Positions 57,614-64,000 of a DNA stretch of 64,000 nucleotides are shown piece after piece (positions within the stretch are counted from its first letter, which is position 1; every line of letters begins with the position of its first letter). Source of the stretch: Clostridium sp. (GTDB lineage: Bacteria; Bacillota; Clostridia; Clostridiales; Clostridiaceae); contig JARKVD010000021.1 in assembly GCA_029851835.1 (NCBI GenBank), forward strand, positions 52,218 to 116,217, read 5' to 3'. A program made the position numbers and the translations under genes. The notes beneath the pieces are model-generated. The model did no database searches and was not told the origin of the DNA. It saw only the letters and a program-made list of their open reading frames with translations.

Positions 57614-59594
57614 ACCAGGAGCTATGGAAAAAGGCCCAATGGGAAAAGGTCCAATGGGCGGCGGTCCAGGAATGATGGGCGGCGGAGAAAAAGCTAAAAA
57701 CTTTAAAGGGACTATGAAAAAGCTTTTAGTATACCTAAAACCATATAGTATATCTATATTTACAGTAATATTATTTGCAATTGGAAGTGCAGCTTTCTCA
57801 ATTGTTGGACCTAAAATATTAGGGAAAGCAACAACAACTATATTTGAAGGGTTAGTTGGAAAGGTTACAGGTTCAGGTGTAGGAATTGATTTCACTTATG
57901 TGGGTAAGATATTAATCTTCTTACTAGGATTATATATAGTCAGTGCAGCATTTTCCTTTGTACAAAGCTTTGTAATGTCAGGAGTTTCTCAAAAGATTTC
58001 TTATAGATTAAGAAAGCAAATTTCTGAAAAAATAAATCTAATGCCTTTAAAATACTTTGATACAAAAACTCACGGTGAAGTTTTATCTAGAGTTACAAAT
58101 GATGTAGATATGATGAGCCAGAGCTTAAACCAAATTATGACTCAATTCATAACATCTATAACAACTCTTATTGGAGTTCTTATAATGATGATTTCCATAA
58201 GTGGAGTTATGACTGTGGCAACTATATTAATGCTTCCTTTATCAGCAGTATTAATATCAGTGGTTGTTAAAAGATCACAAAAATTCTTCAAAACTCAACA
58301 GGAGTTCCTAGGACATGTAAATGGTCAGGTAGAGGAGATTTATGGAGGACACAATATAGTTAAGGCCTTCAATGGGGAAGAAGATGCTATTAGTGAATTT
58401 AATAAACTAAATGATCAATTGTATAACTCAGCATGGAAATCTCAGTTCCTTTCAGGAATGATGATGCCTATTATGACATTTATAGGTAACCTAGGTTATG
58501 TTATGGTTTCAATCCTTGGAGGATATCTTGCAATTAAAGGTTCAATTACAGTTGGGGATATTCAATCATTCATTCAATATGTAAGAAGTTTCAACCAACC
58601 AATAGCGCAAACTGCTCAGATTGCAAACTTAGTTCAATCTACTATGGCAGCTGCAGAGAGAGTTTTCGAATTCCTTGACGAGGAAGAAGAGGATCAATTC
58701 GCTGAAAACCCTGTTAAGATTAATAATCCAATGGCAGGAGTTGTAGGGAGAGAATTTCAAGAAGAAGAAAGTGACAAGAAGTCTAATTACCATAAAGAAG
58801 CAGAAAAAGAAGTAGCTGTGGTTAATGAAGATGAGATTATTGAAATAGAAGGAAGTGTACAGTTTGAAAATGTTCACTTTGGATATTCAGAAGATAAAAT
58901 TATCATCAATGACTTTACAGCTAATGTTAAACCTGGTCAGAAGGTTGCAATTGTTGGGCCTACAGGTGCTGGTAAGACTACAATGATTAAGCTTTTAATG
59001 AGATTTTATGATGTTAACAGTGGAGCAATCTTAATAGATGGACACAATATCCAAGATTTCAACCGACATGACTTAAGAAGTATCTTTGGTATGGTTCTTC
59101 AAGATACATGGTTATTCAATGGTTCAATAAAAGAAAATATCAGATATGGTAGACTTAATGCATCAGATGAAGAAGTAATAGCAGCAGCAAAAGCAGCTAA
59201 CGTTCATCACTTTGTAAAAACTTTACCAGATGGATATAACATGATATTAAACGAAGAAGCAAGCAACGTATCAGCAGGACAAAAGCAGCTTTTAACTATT
59301 GCTCGTGCAATCTTAGCAGATCCTAAGATTCTTATCCTAGATGAGGCAACAAGCTCTGTTGATACTCGTACAGAGGTTCTAATTCAAAAGGCTATGGATA
59401 ACCTAATGAAGGGCAGAACAAGCTTCGTTATAGCTCATAGATTATCTACAATTAGAGATGCAGATTTAATCCTTGTTATGAAGGATGGAGATATCGTTGA
59501 GCAAGGTACTCACACAGACTTACTTGCTGCAGGTGGATTCTATTCTAACCTTTATAATAGCCAGTTTGAAGATGCTCATGAGGAAGCGGTTTAA
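57606..59594 (+). CDS. ABC exporter half-transporter with canonical ATP site
   Basis: The protein has 662 aa. The N-terminus is a Gly/Met/Pro-rich cytoplasmic tail (MEKGPMGKGPMGGGPGMMGG) before the six-helix domain. The ATPase has Walker A GPTGAGKTT (451-459), signature VSAGQ (555-559) and Walker B LILDE with Glu580. An acidic linker of about 60 residues separates membrane and ATPase domains. It completes a heterodimer with the preceding subunit. GGAGGAG precedes the ATG. Divergent MarR control suggests a drug or peptide exporter. Confidence 0.94.
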   Translation: MSKPGAMEKGPMGKGPMGGGPGMMGGGEKAKNFKGTMKKLLVYLKPYSISIFTVILFAIGSAAFSIVGPKILGKATTTIFEGLVGKVTGSGVGIDFTYVGKILIFLLGLYIVSAAFSFVQSFVMSGVSQKISYRLRKQISEKINLMPLKYFDTKTHGEVLSRVTNDVDMMSQSLNQIMTQFITSITTLIGVLIMMISISGVMTVATILMLPLSAVLISVVVKRSQKFFKTQQEFLGHVNGQVEEIYGGHNIVKAFNGEEDAISEFNKLNDQLYNSAWKSQFLSGMMMPIMTFIGNLGYVMVSILGGYLAIKGSITVGDIQSFIQYVRSFNQPIAQTAQIANLVQSTMAAAERVFEFLDEEEEDQFAENPVKINNPMAGVVGREFQEEESDKKSNYHKEAEKEVAVVNEDEIIEIEGSVQFENVHFGYSEDKIIINDFTANVKPGQKVAIVGPTGAGKTTMIKLLMRFYDVNSGAILIDGHNIQDFNRHDLRSIFGMVLQDTWLFNGSIKENIRYGRLNASDEEVIAAAKAANVHHFVKTLPDGYNMILNEEASNVSAGQKQLLTIARAILADPKILILDEATSSVDTRTEVLIQKAMDNLMKGRTSFVIAHRLSTIRDADLILVMKDGDIVEQGTHTDLLAAGGFYSNLYNSQFEDAHEEAV

Positions 59595-59690
59595 GTTACA
59601 TTCCAGAAGTGATGCTCCAAATCTTTGATTTAGTTACTGGAATTTACTCTTTGAACACTCGCTCGGATGGATATTATGGGGAGTTCCTGT
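59591..59690 (-). repeat. Dispersed inverted-repeat element, diverged copy R9
   Basis: Read on the minus strand: GGAACTCCCC... with a poor partner arm, TTTACTCT-like AGAGTAAATTCC, then AACTAAATCAAAGATTTGGAGCATCACTT and ATGTAACTTAA. It directly follows the ABC gene stop and is the most decayed of the clear copies. Confidence 0.65.
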
Positions 59691-60109
59691 AAATCAAAGA
59701 CTTATGATGCAGAATGAATAATTAAAGATGAAGGATTATGATGGAAATCTAGCTTTAGGCGAAATAACATTTAGATGACTTTTAAATTGAAATCTACTTT
59801 TTTAGAATAAAAGTTTATCAATCCTATAGCATATTTAAGTTCTCTAAAGGAATATCTGCGGGCGGAAGCTCACAGATATTCCTTTATTAATTTATAATTG
59901 ATTTAGTCTTTTGGATGATAACTGGTGTTCTCCAGTGCATAATGAGTACAGAGTGGACATTGATTCAAATTTAGAATTTTTCTATGATATTCCTAATTAT
60001 CTTCAATTGGACAGTTTTGTTATATTACATGTCCCAAATTAAGTTGTATCAAGAGTTATATGATGATATTCTTTTGGTAGAGAACAAAACACATAGGAGG
60101 AGAAGCAAA
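59691..60109 (+). other. Intergenic region upstream of the MFS gene
   Basis: No convincing gene. It holds the terminator at 59846-59892, a small hairpin ACTGG/CCAGT near 59920, and an inverted repeat TTGGACA (60007-60013) / TGTCCCAA (60030-60037) that could be an operator for the MFS gene. A long upstream extension of the MFS frame from 59984 has no binding site. Confidence 0.5.
59846..59892 (+). terminator. Terminator downstream of the ABC pair
   Basis: AAAGGAATATCTG pairs with CAGATATTCCTTT around a GC-rich 14-base loop, followed by ATTAATTTAT. Confidence 0.8.
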
Positions 60110-61285
60110 ATGTTTCAAGTATTATTAGCTATTATTTATTTGGCTTTTATTAGTCTGGGGCTACCGGATTCACTTTTGGGTTCAGCATGGCCGACAATGT
60201 ACAAGGAGTTTTCCGTACCTGTTTCTTATGTGGGCGTAATTTCCATGATTATTGCTATTGGAACTATCATTTCCAGTCTGCAAAGCGACCGTCTTACAAA
60301 AAAAATTGGTACGGGAAAAGTTACGGCTATTAGTGTGCTAATGACTGCGGTTGCATTATTTGGATTTTCTATCAGTCATTCTTTTGTTTCATTATGTTTG
60401 TGGGCTATTCCTTATGGTCTTGGTGCTGGGAGTGTAGACGCTTCACTAAATAACTATGTTGCACTTCACTATGAGAGCCGACACATGAGTTGGCTTCATT
60501 GTATGTGGGGAATCGGTGCTTCACTTGGACCCTATATCATGGGATACGTCTTAACAGGCGGACAGAACTGGAATATGGGTTATCGTTATATTGCTATTCT
60601 CCAGATTATTTTAACAACCGTGTTGCTATTGAGTTTATCTCTCTGGAAAAAGAAATCAGAGGATAATGCAGAAACAGACAATGAAAACTACCAAAGTAAA
60701 CCGTTTTCTTTACGACAAATTGTTACAATACCTGGTGCGAAGGATGTGATGATAACCTTTTTCTGTTATTGTGCTTTAGAGCAGACAACGGGTTTATGGG
60801 CGAGCAGCTATCTTGTTTTACACCGGGGGCTGTCCGCAGAAATCGCCGCTAGTTTCGCCAGTTTGTTTTTTATTGGAATTACAGTAGGTAGGGCTTTTAG
60901 TGGTTTTCTAACAATGAAACTCAATGATACGCAGATGATACGGCTTGGGCAGGGATTTATATTTGCTGGAATATTGTCATTATTGATGCCGCTTGGTCGA
61001 GAAATAGCCCTTTTAGGATTGATTTTAGTTGGTTTAGGTTGTGCTCCGATATATCCGTCTATCATACATTCTACGCCAAAACATTTTGGAAAGGATAAAT
61101 CACAAGCTATGATAGGTGTGCAAATGGCTTCTGCATATGTAGGAACTTGCTTCATGCCACCCGTATTTGGCTTTATTGCAAATCATGTTAATGTTTCTCT
61201 GTTTCCATTATACCTGTTGGTGATACTGGTACTCATGGTTACTATGTACGAAAAAATGTTATCAAAAGTGTCTATAAATGTATAA
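60110..61285 (+). CDS. MFS transporter (FucP/multidrug-like)
   Basis: The protein is 391 aa from ATG 60110; AGGAGGAG stands upstream. Twelve helices. It opens LLAIIYLAFISLGLPDSLLG, SAWPTMYKEF, with LQSDRLTKKIGTGKV (MFS loop motif between helices 2 and 3) and SVDASLNNYVALHY, SWLHCMWGIG. The DNA is visibly richer in G+C than its neighbours (runs such as GCCGCTAGTTTCGCCAG, more CTG/CGC/CCG codons), which suggests acquisition. Substrate could be a sugar or drug. Confidence 0.9.
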   Translation: MFQVLLAIIYLAFISLGLPDSLLGSAWPTMYKEFSVPVSYVGVISMIIAIGTIISSLQSDRLTKKIGTGKVTAISVLMTAVALFGFSISHSFVSLCLWAIPYGLGAGSVDASLNNYVALHYESRHMSWLHCMWGIGASLGPYIMGYVLTGGQNWNMGYRYIAILQIILTTVLLLSLSLWKKKSEDNAETDNENYQSKPFSLRQIVTIPGAKDVMITFFCYCALEQTTGLWASSYLVLHRGLSAEIAASFASLFFIGITVGRAFSGFLTMKLNDTQMIRLGQGFIFAGILSLLMPLGREIALLGLILVGLGCAPIYPSIIHSTPKHFGKDKSQAMIGVQMASAYVGTCFMPPVFGFIANHVNVSLFPLYLLVILVLMVTMYEKMLSKVSINV

Positions 61286-61300
61286 GAAAAGAGGTTGACC

Positions 61301-61360
61301 ATGATTGACATGCATATGCACAGTAGATTACAGCGAGGACGTAGAATGTATACCGTCAGA
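61301..61360 (+). pseudogene. Truncated, frameshifted PHP-domain phosphatase fragment
   Basis: AAAGAGGTTGACC precedes ATG 61301. The start MIDMHMHSR is that of PHP-type histidinol phosphatases. Removing one T in AGATTACAGC would give MIDMHMHSRYSEDVECIPSE, the normal continuation. After about 20 codons the sequence ends in unrelated DNA and the convergent ArsR gene. It was probably co-acquired with the MFS gene and then truncated. Confidence 0.65.
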
Positions 61361-61393
61361 ATTAGAGGAATAATGTGTGCAAAGGGGAGTTTA

Positions 61394-61669
61394 TTAACTT
61401 TTATTATCTTTACCCTCATTAATTAAATCTAGAAAGCCACCTAGAACCTGTTGAAGCACAGTAATATTTATTGAGTAGATGACAAATTGTCCTTTTTTTT
61501 CTGAAGTTACAAGTTCGGCATCTCTTAAGATATCTAAATGTTTTGAGATAGATGGCTTTGACATATTAAATTTATCAGCAATCTCTCCAGCGGTCATATC
61601 TCCTTTAGACAGAAGATTGAGAATTTCTCTTCTAGTGACGTCGCTGATTGCTTTAAAAACTTTACTCAA
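61394..61669 (-). CDS. ArsR-family regulator, SdpR-like
   Basis: The protein has 91 aa. The winged helix is complete: KVFKAISDVTRREILNLLSK, MTAGEIADKFNMSKPSISKH and LVTSEKKGQFVIYSINITVL. It lacks the CxC metal site of ArsR proper and resembles SdpR, the autorepressor of the Bacillus sdpRI immunity operon. It lies 28 bases downstream of an SdpI-like gene on the same strand, reversing the usual order. Confidence 0.87.
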   Translation of the reverse strand: MSKVFKAISDVTRREILNLLSKGDMTAGEIADKFNMSKPSISKHLDILRDAELVTSEKKGQFVIYSINITVLQQVLGGFLDLINEGKDNKS

Positions 61670-61697
61670 TGTTATTCTCCTTTCAGTGGTTATCTAC

Positions 61698-62012
61698 TTA
61701 GGTTGGAAAAACAATATTTAACATTATTGTAATTAAGTTGAATATAGCTAACAGGATTGCAGTACCAGTATATTGATTTTTCTTTTGGCCTATAGGCTTT
61801 GAACCTAAGTAAGCTAAAATACTGATAGCTAAAAATGATAGACAGAGATAAAGAAGTTTAGGTGCAGAGTTTGAAATTCCGCTAGTATTTACTTGAATGC
61901 CAACCTTATCTGGAAGCAATGGATAAGAAATCAGATTAATTACTAGGGTACTAATGATTGTTGTAAACTGAATTGAATTAGATTTATCAAGTTTAAATTT
62001 TGAATTATTCAT
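61698..62012 (-). CDS. SdpI-like DUF1648 membrane protein, short form
   Basis: The protein has 104 aa. Three hydrophobic helices (about 17-33, 52-68, 82-101). The DUF1648 block between helices 1 and 2 reads YPLLPDKVGIQVNTSGISNS and APK. SdpI immunity proteins are about twice this length, so this carries only the N-terminal half. It may still bind a toxin or act as a sensor that sequesters SdpR-like repressor at the membrane. No toxin gene is seen nearby. Confidence 0.8.
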   Translation of the reverse strand: MNNSKFKLDKSNSIQFTTIISTLVINLISYPLLPDKVGIQVNTSGISNSAPKLLYLCLSFLAISILAYLGSKPIGQKKNQYTGTAILLAIFNLITIMLNIVFPT

Positions 62013-62074
62013 AAAATCACTCCTAAATTATATATTTAGCTAATTAGTTAAATAACTATATTTTTAATATATAC

Positions 62075-62111
62075 CTATAAAAAAGATTTGCAAGGGTTTT
62101 GCAAATCTTTT
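62075..62111 (-). terminator. Terminator of the 62150-62608 gene
   Basis: AAAAGATTTGCAA pairs with TTGCAAATCTTTT. In the minus direction it is followed by TTTATAGG within a longer T-rich run. Confidence 0.85.
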
Positions 62112-62149
62112 AATAAAAATAATTTTGAGTGAAATATAAATAGGGTTTA

Positions 62150-62608
62150 TCAATCTTCTTCATCCATTAGATCGAGAATTTGATGGTATTGGGCTTTGGT
62201 GATTATGTTATTGTCATAAAGGTATTCTAATAAATCTTTATCACTATAAGGGATTTCGGTGGTGTTGTTTACTTCAAATTCACCTATGAATTCATGAATT
62301 TTTGAAACTTCATCATTGGTGAAGAAACCTTTGCCTCTTAAAGTCAGCATGGCGTCTACTAAGCCATCGTACTTTGAATGAAATTCTCTAGAAATTATAT
62401 TTTTTTCATTTTGAGTCATTGTATTAAGTTCATCAAAGTGCGATTTTTTAGTTGATGTTTCATCTGTCTCTATAAAAGCTGGTGATTCAGAGGAGGTTTT
62501 TTCGGTGGTGGACATTTTAGCTACTAGTGATGGACCTAGGAAAGAAAGACTCATAAGAATACATGATAGAATTCCCATAAATATAGCGTTAATATATTTG
62601 TTTTTCAT
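62150..62608 (-). CDS. Secreted or membrane-anchored protein of unknown function
   Basis: The protein has 152 aa. An N-terminal hydrophobic segment (about 8-30: FMGILSCILMSLSFLGPSLV) acts as signal peptide or anchor. A Ser/Thr/Glu-rich linker (about 33-60) follows. The rest is helical and acidic, with SREFHSKYDGLVDAMLTLRG and KDLLEYLYDNNIITKAQYHQ. I do not recognise the family. GGAGGT precedes the ATG. Its own terminator follows. Confidence 0.75.
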   Translation of the reverse strand: MKNKYINAIFMGILSCILMSLSFLGPSLVAKMSTTEKTSSESPAFIETDETSTKKSHFDELNTMTQNEKNIISREFHSKYDGLVDAMLTLRGKGFFTNDEVSKIHEFIGEFEVNNTTEIPYSDKDLLEYLYDNNIITKAQYHQILDLMDEED

Positions 62609-62685
62609 ATTTTACCTCCGTTCAATTTTATATATTTAGTATTAACAAATAAGAATAATCTTATTTATAGTAGGAGGATAGAGAA

Positions 62686-62721
62686 CAAATAAAAATAGAG
62701 GCCACTTGAGTAAGTGGTCTC
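62686..62721 (-). terminator. Terminator downstream of the His-rich protein gene
   Basis: GAGGCCACTT pairs with AAGTGGTCTC. In the minus direction it is followed by TATTTTTATTTG. It lies about 135 bases after the stop codon of the 62856-63902 gene. Confidence 0.75.
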
Positions 62722-62855
62722 ATTATTTTGTAGGGATTAATTTAAAATAGGTTTAGACAATAGGGGTTATAATTACTATACAAATTATATTATAATTTTA
62801 GTTGTTTAACGAAACTTACTGACAATCAAATTATTATAAATTGGAAATATATTAT

Positions 62856-63902
62856 TTAGTTATCATCACATTCATCTTGTTTTGTGTTGTCATGATGTTT
62901 GTGGTGATTTTCATGATGTTTATGTTCTTCATTCTCTTTTTTATGGTGCTTATGTTCTTTATGCTCTTTTCCATTGTGTTCTTCAGATTTGTATTCTTTT
63001 TCCTCACAACCAGGTTTTTTTTCTTCTTTATGGTGTTCTGTACCTTTGGAAGGAACTTTCTCCTCTTTAGTTTTAGTTCCTTTTTGTATTTCATACTCTT
63101 TAATTTTATTTTCTTCAACTTCAGTTTTTTGGAAGAATTTGAAAGACGATTTTTTAGCCTTAGGTTGAGGAGTTGTTTTTTCCTCAGCTTTTGGTTGAGC
63201 CTTAATTTCTTCTTTAGGTACTACTGAATTTGAAGGTACTTGCTCTTTGGGAGGAGCTTGCTTTTCCTCAGCTTTTGGTTGAGCCTTAATTTCTTCTTTA
63301 GGTACTACTGAATTTGAAGGCACTTGCTCTTTAGTAGGAGTTTGCTTTTCCTCAGCTTTTGGTTGAGCCTTAATTTCTTCTTTAGGTACTACTGAATTTG
63401 AAGGCACTTGCTCTTTAGTAGGAGCTTGCTTTTCCTCAGTTTTTGGTTGAGCCTTAATTTCTTCTTTAGGTACTACTGAATTTGAAGGCACTTGCTCTTT
63501 AGTAGGAGCTTGATTTTCTTCAGCTTTTGGTTGAGCCTTAATTTCTTTTTTAGGTATTACTGAATTTGAAGGCACTTGCTTTTTAGTAGGAGTTTGATTT
63601 TCTCCAACATTAGGCTGAGTTTTATGTTCTTGAATTTCCATTTTCTTTTCTAGCTTTTTCTCTTCTGGCTGTTTTTCCATTTGTTTATGCTTATGTTCTA
63701 TATTTTCTTGCATTCTTTCAGGTACAGCATCTTTGTTAACTTTAGGGGAATTCAAGTTTCTTTGGTCATTCTCTTTTTGAGGAACATCAGTGCTTACATC
63801 TTGTGGGACGAAAGCAATATTATTGTTCATTCCGAAAGCTAGTGTTGAGGAAGCAGCGAGAGTACTAGCTAGTGCTAATACAAGTAAAGATTTTTTCATC
63901 AT
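62856..63902 (-). CDS. Secreted repeat protein with His/Lys/Glu-rich tail
   Basis: The protein has 348 aa. Signal peptide MMKKSLLVLALASTLAASST with an Ala-rich end. A Gln/Lys/Glu/Pro-rich region holds five 28-residue repeats built on KEEIKAQPKAEEKQAPTKEQ and VPSNSVVP. The C-terminal 110 residues are charged, ending in KEHKEHKHHKKENEEHKHHE and HHKHHDN. The tail has two Cys and about 20 His, as in metal-binding or cell-wall-associated proteins. No sortase motif. AAAGGATG precedes the ATG. Function unknown. Confidence 0.85.
   Translation of the reverse strand: MMKKSLLVLALASTLAASSTLAFGMNNNIAFVPQDVSTDVPQKENDQRNLNSPKVNKDAVPERMQENIEHKHKQMEKQPEEKKLEKKMEIQEHKTQPNVGENQTPTKKQVPSNSVIPKKEIKAQPKAEENQAPTKEQVPSNSVVPKEEIKAQPKTEEKQAPTKEQVPSNSVVPKEEIKAQPKAEEKQTPTKEQVPSNSVVPKEEIKAQPKAEEKQAPPKEQVPSNSVVPKEEIKAQPKAEEKTTPQPKAKKSSFKFFQKTEVEENKIKEYEIQKGTKTKEEKVPSKGTEHHKEEKKPGCEEKEYKSEEHNGKEHKEHKHHKKENEEHKHHENHHKHHDNTKQDECDDN
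63181..63620 (-). repeat. 84-bp coding tandem repeat array
   Basis: The phrase TTGAGCCTTAATTTCTTC recurs at exact 84-base steps (near 63195, 63279, 63363, 63447, 63531), with a decayed edge copy near 63615. Copies differ by a few bases only, so expansion is recent and length may vary among strains. Confidence 0.93.
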
Positions 63903-64000
63903 AACACATCCTTTGCATATAAATATAAAATTCCACCTTATATAAATAAGGGGATAAGTGTCACATGCTAAATGGAATATTTAGGTGTCACTTATAGACT
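63903..64000. other. Upstream region of the repeat protein with an inverted repeat
   Basis: No gene seen. ATAAGTGTCAC (63954-63964) and GTGTCACTTAT (63985-63995) are 11-base arms with one mismatch and a 20-base spacer. It may be an operator or the edge of another dispersed element. The window ends here. Confidence 0.4.

Noticed and set aside
59984..60109. MFS gene starting at 59984
   Set aside because: There is no binding site there. AGGAGGAG lies before ATG 60110, where the first membrane helix of the family begins.
62841..63227. Plus-strand Phe-rich open frames opposite the His-rich protein
   Set aside because: They are the antisense shadow of a Lys/His/Glu-rich coding strand and have no ribosome binding site.
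63181..63620. Regular 84-bp repeats as a CRISPR array
   Set aside because: There are no unique spacers; the whole unit repeats and is coding in one frame.
1..64000. tRNA, rRNA, transposase or phage genes
   Set aside because: I looked for cloverleaf-like ends, rRNA-like conserved stretches and transposase or integrase motifs and found none I could support.

Overview
The window is AT-rich DNA with strong AGGAGG-type ribosome binding sites, many low-GC Firmicute families (XdhC, EFR1, YitT, GerMN, TipA-type MerR, LPxTG surface proteases) and short U-tailed terminators. It reads as a chromosomal segment of an anaerobic, spore-forming Clostridium-like bacterium. No rRNA, tRNA, CRISPR array, phage module or transposase was seen.

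Layout. 1-5.8 kb: the 3' part of a cell-wall-anchored subtilisin-like protease and a convergent TipA-type MerR regulator with a textbook 19-bp-spacer promoter. 5.9-11 kb: a decayed lipoprotein remnant, an SSAT-like acetyltransferase, a 50-aa gene with its own promoter and terminator, and a heterodimeric ABC exporter. 11-27 kb: an accessory island of co-directional, tightly spaced single-domain genes. It holds about fourteen GNAT acetyltransferase genes or remnants, two methyltransferases, a Nudix hydrolase, an ASCH protein, a DJ-1-like protein, a nucleoside phosphorylase-like protein, an MccF-like S66 peptidase, a metallopeptidase, and several genes broken by internal deletions or stops. Inside the island lies a 2Fe-2S protein gene with an in-frame TGA that looks like selenocysteine. 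27-31 kb: BI-1-like membrane protein, PhnP-like metallohydrolase, CPBP protease and EFR1 flavodoxin-ferredoxin. 30.5-34.5 kb (minus strand): Na+-pumping decarboxylase beta and tiny gamma subunits, threonine aldolase and a permease. 34.7-38.5 kb: RNase Z, a GerMN lipoprotein and an AbrB-family membrane protein. 38.6-43.4 kb: YitT, M20 amidohydrolase and YfcC-type carrier, divergent from a LysR regulator with a perfect 21-bp palindrome. 44-51 kb: MATE exporter, AraC/GH39 fusion regulator, PatB-type C-S lyase, a permuted XdhC protein and a short-chain dehydrogenase. 52-54.5 kb: lipoprotein, GNAT, RdgB-like pyrophosphatase, MarR. 55.3-59.6 kb: a second heterodimeric ABC exporter whose promoter overlaps a MarR-like palindrome. 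60-61.4 kb: an MFS gene of different composition followed by a broken PHP gene. 61.4-64 kb: SdpR/SdpI-like pair and two secreted proteins, one with an 84-bp repeat array and a His-rich tail.

Two things stand out. The first is the probable selenoprotein at 22278-22778. The second is a family of about nine dispersed inverted-repeat elements (roughly 70-240 bp) in either orientation. Several plus-oriented copies end exactly at the Shine-Dalgarno sequence of the next gene. Paired base changes in their stems argue that the hairpin is selected.

Themes: export (two ABC pairs, MATE, MFS), small-molecule modification (GNATs, methyltransferases), and surface or secreted proteins. The island looks like a detoxification and self-protection repertoire that is gaining and losing genes. 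That overall role is inference.
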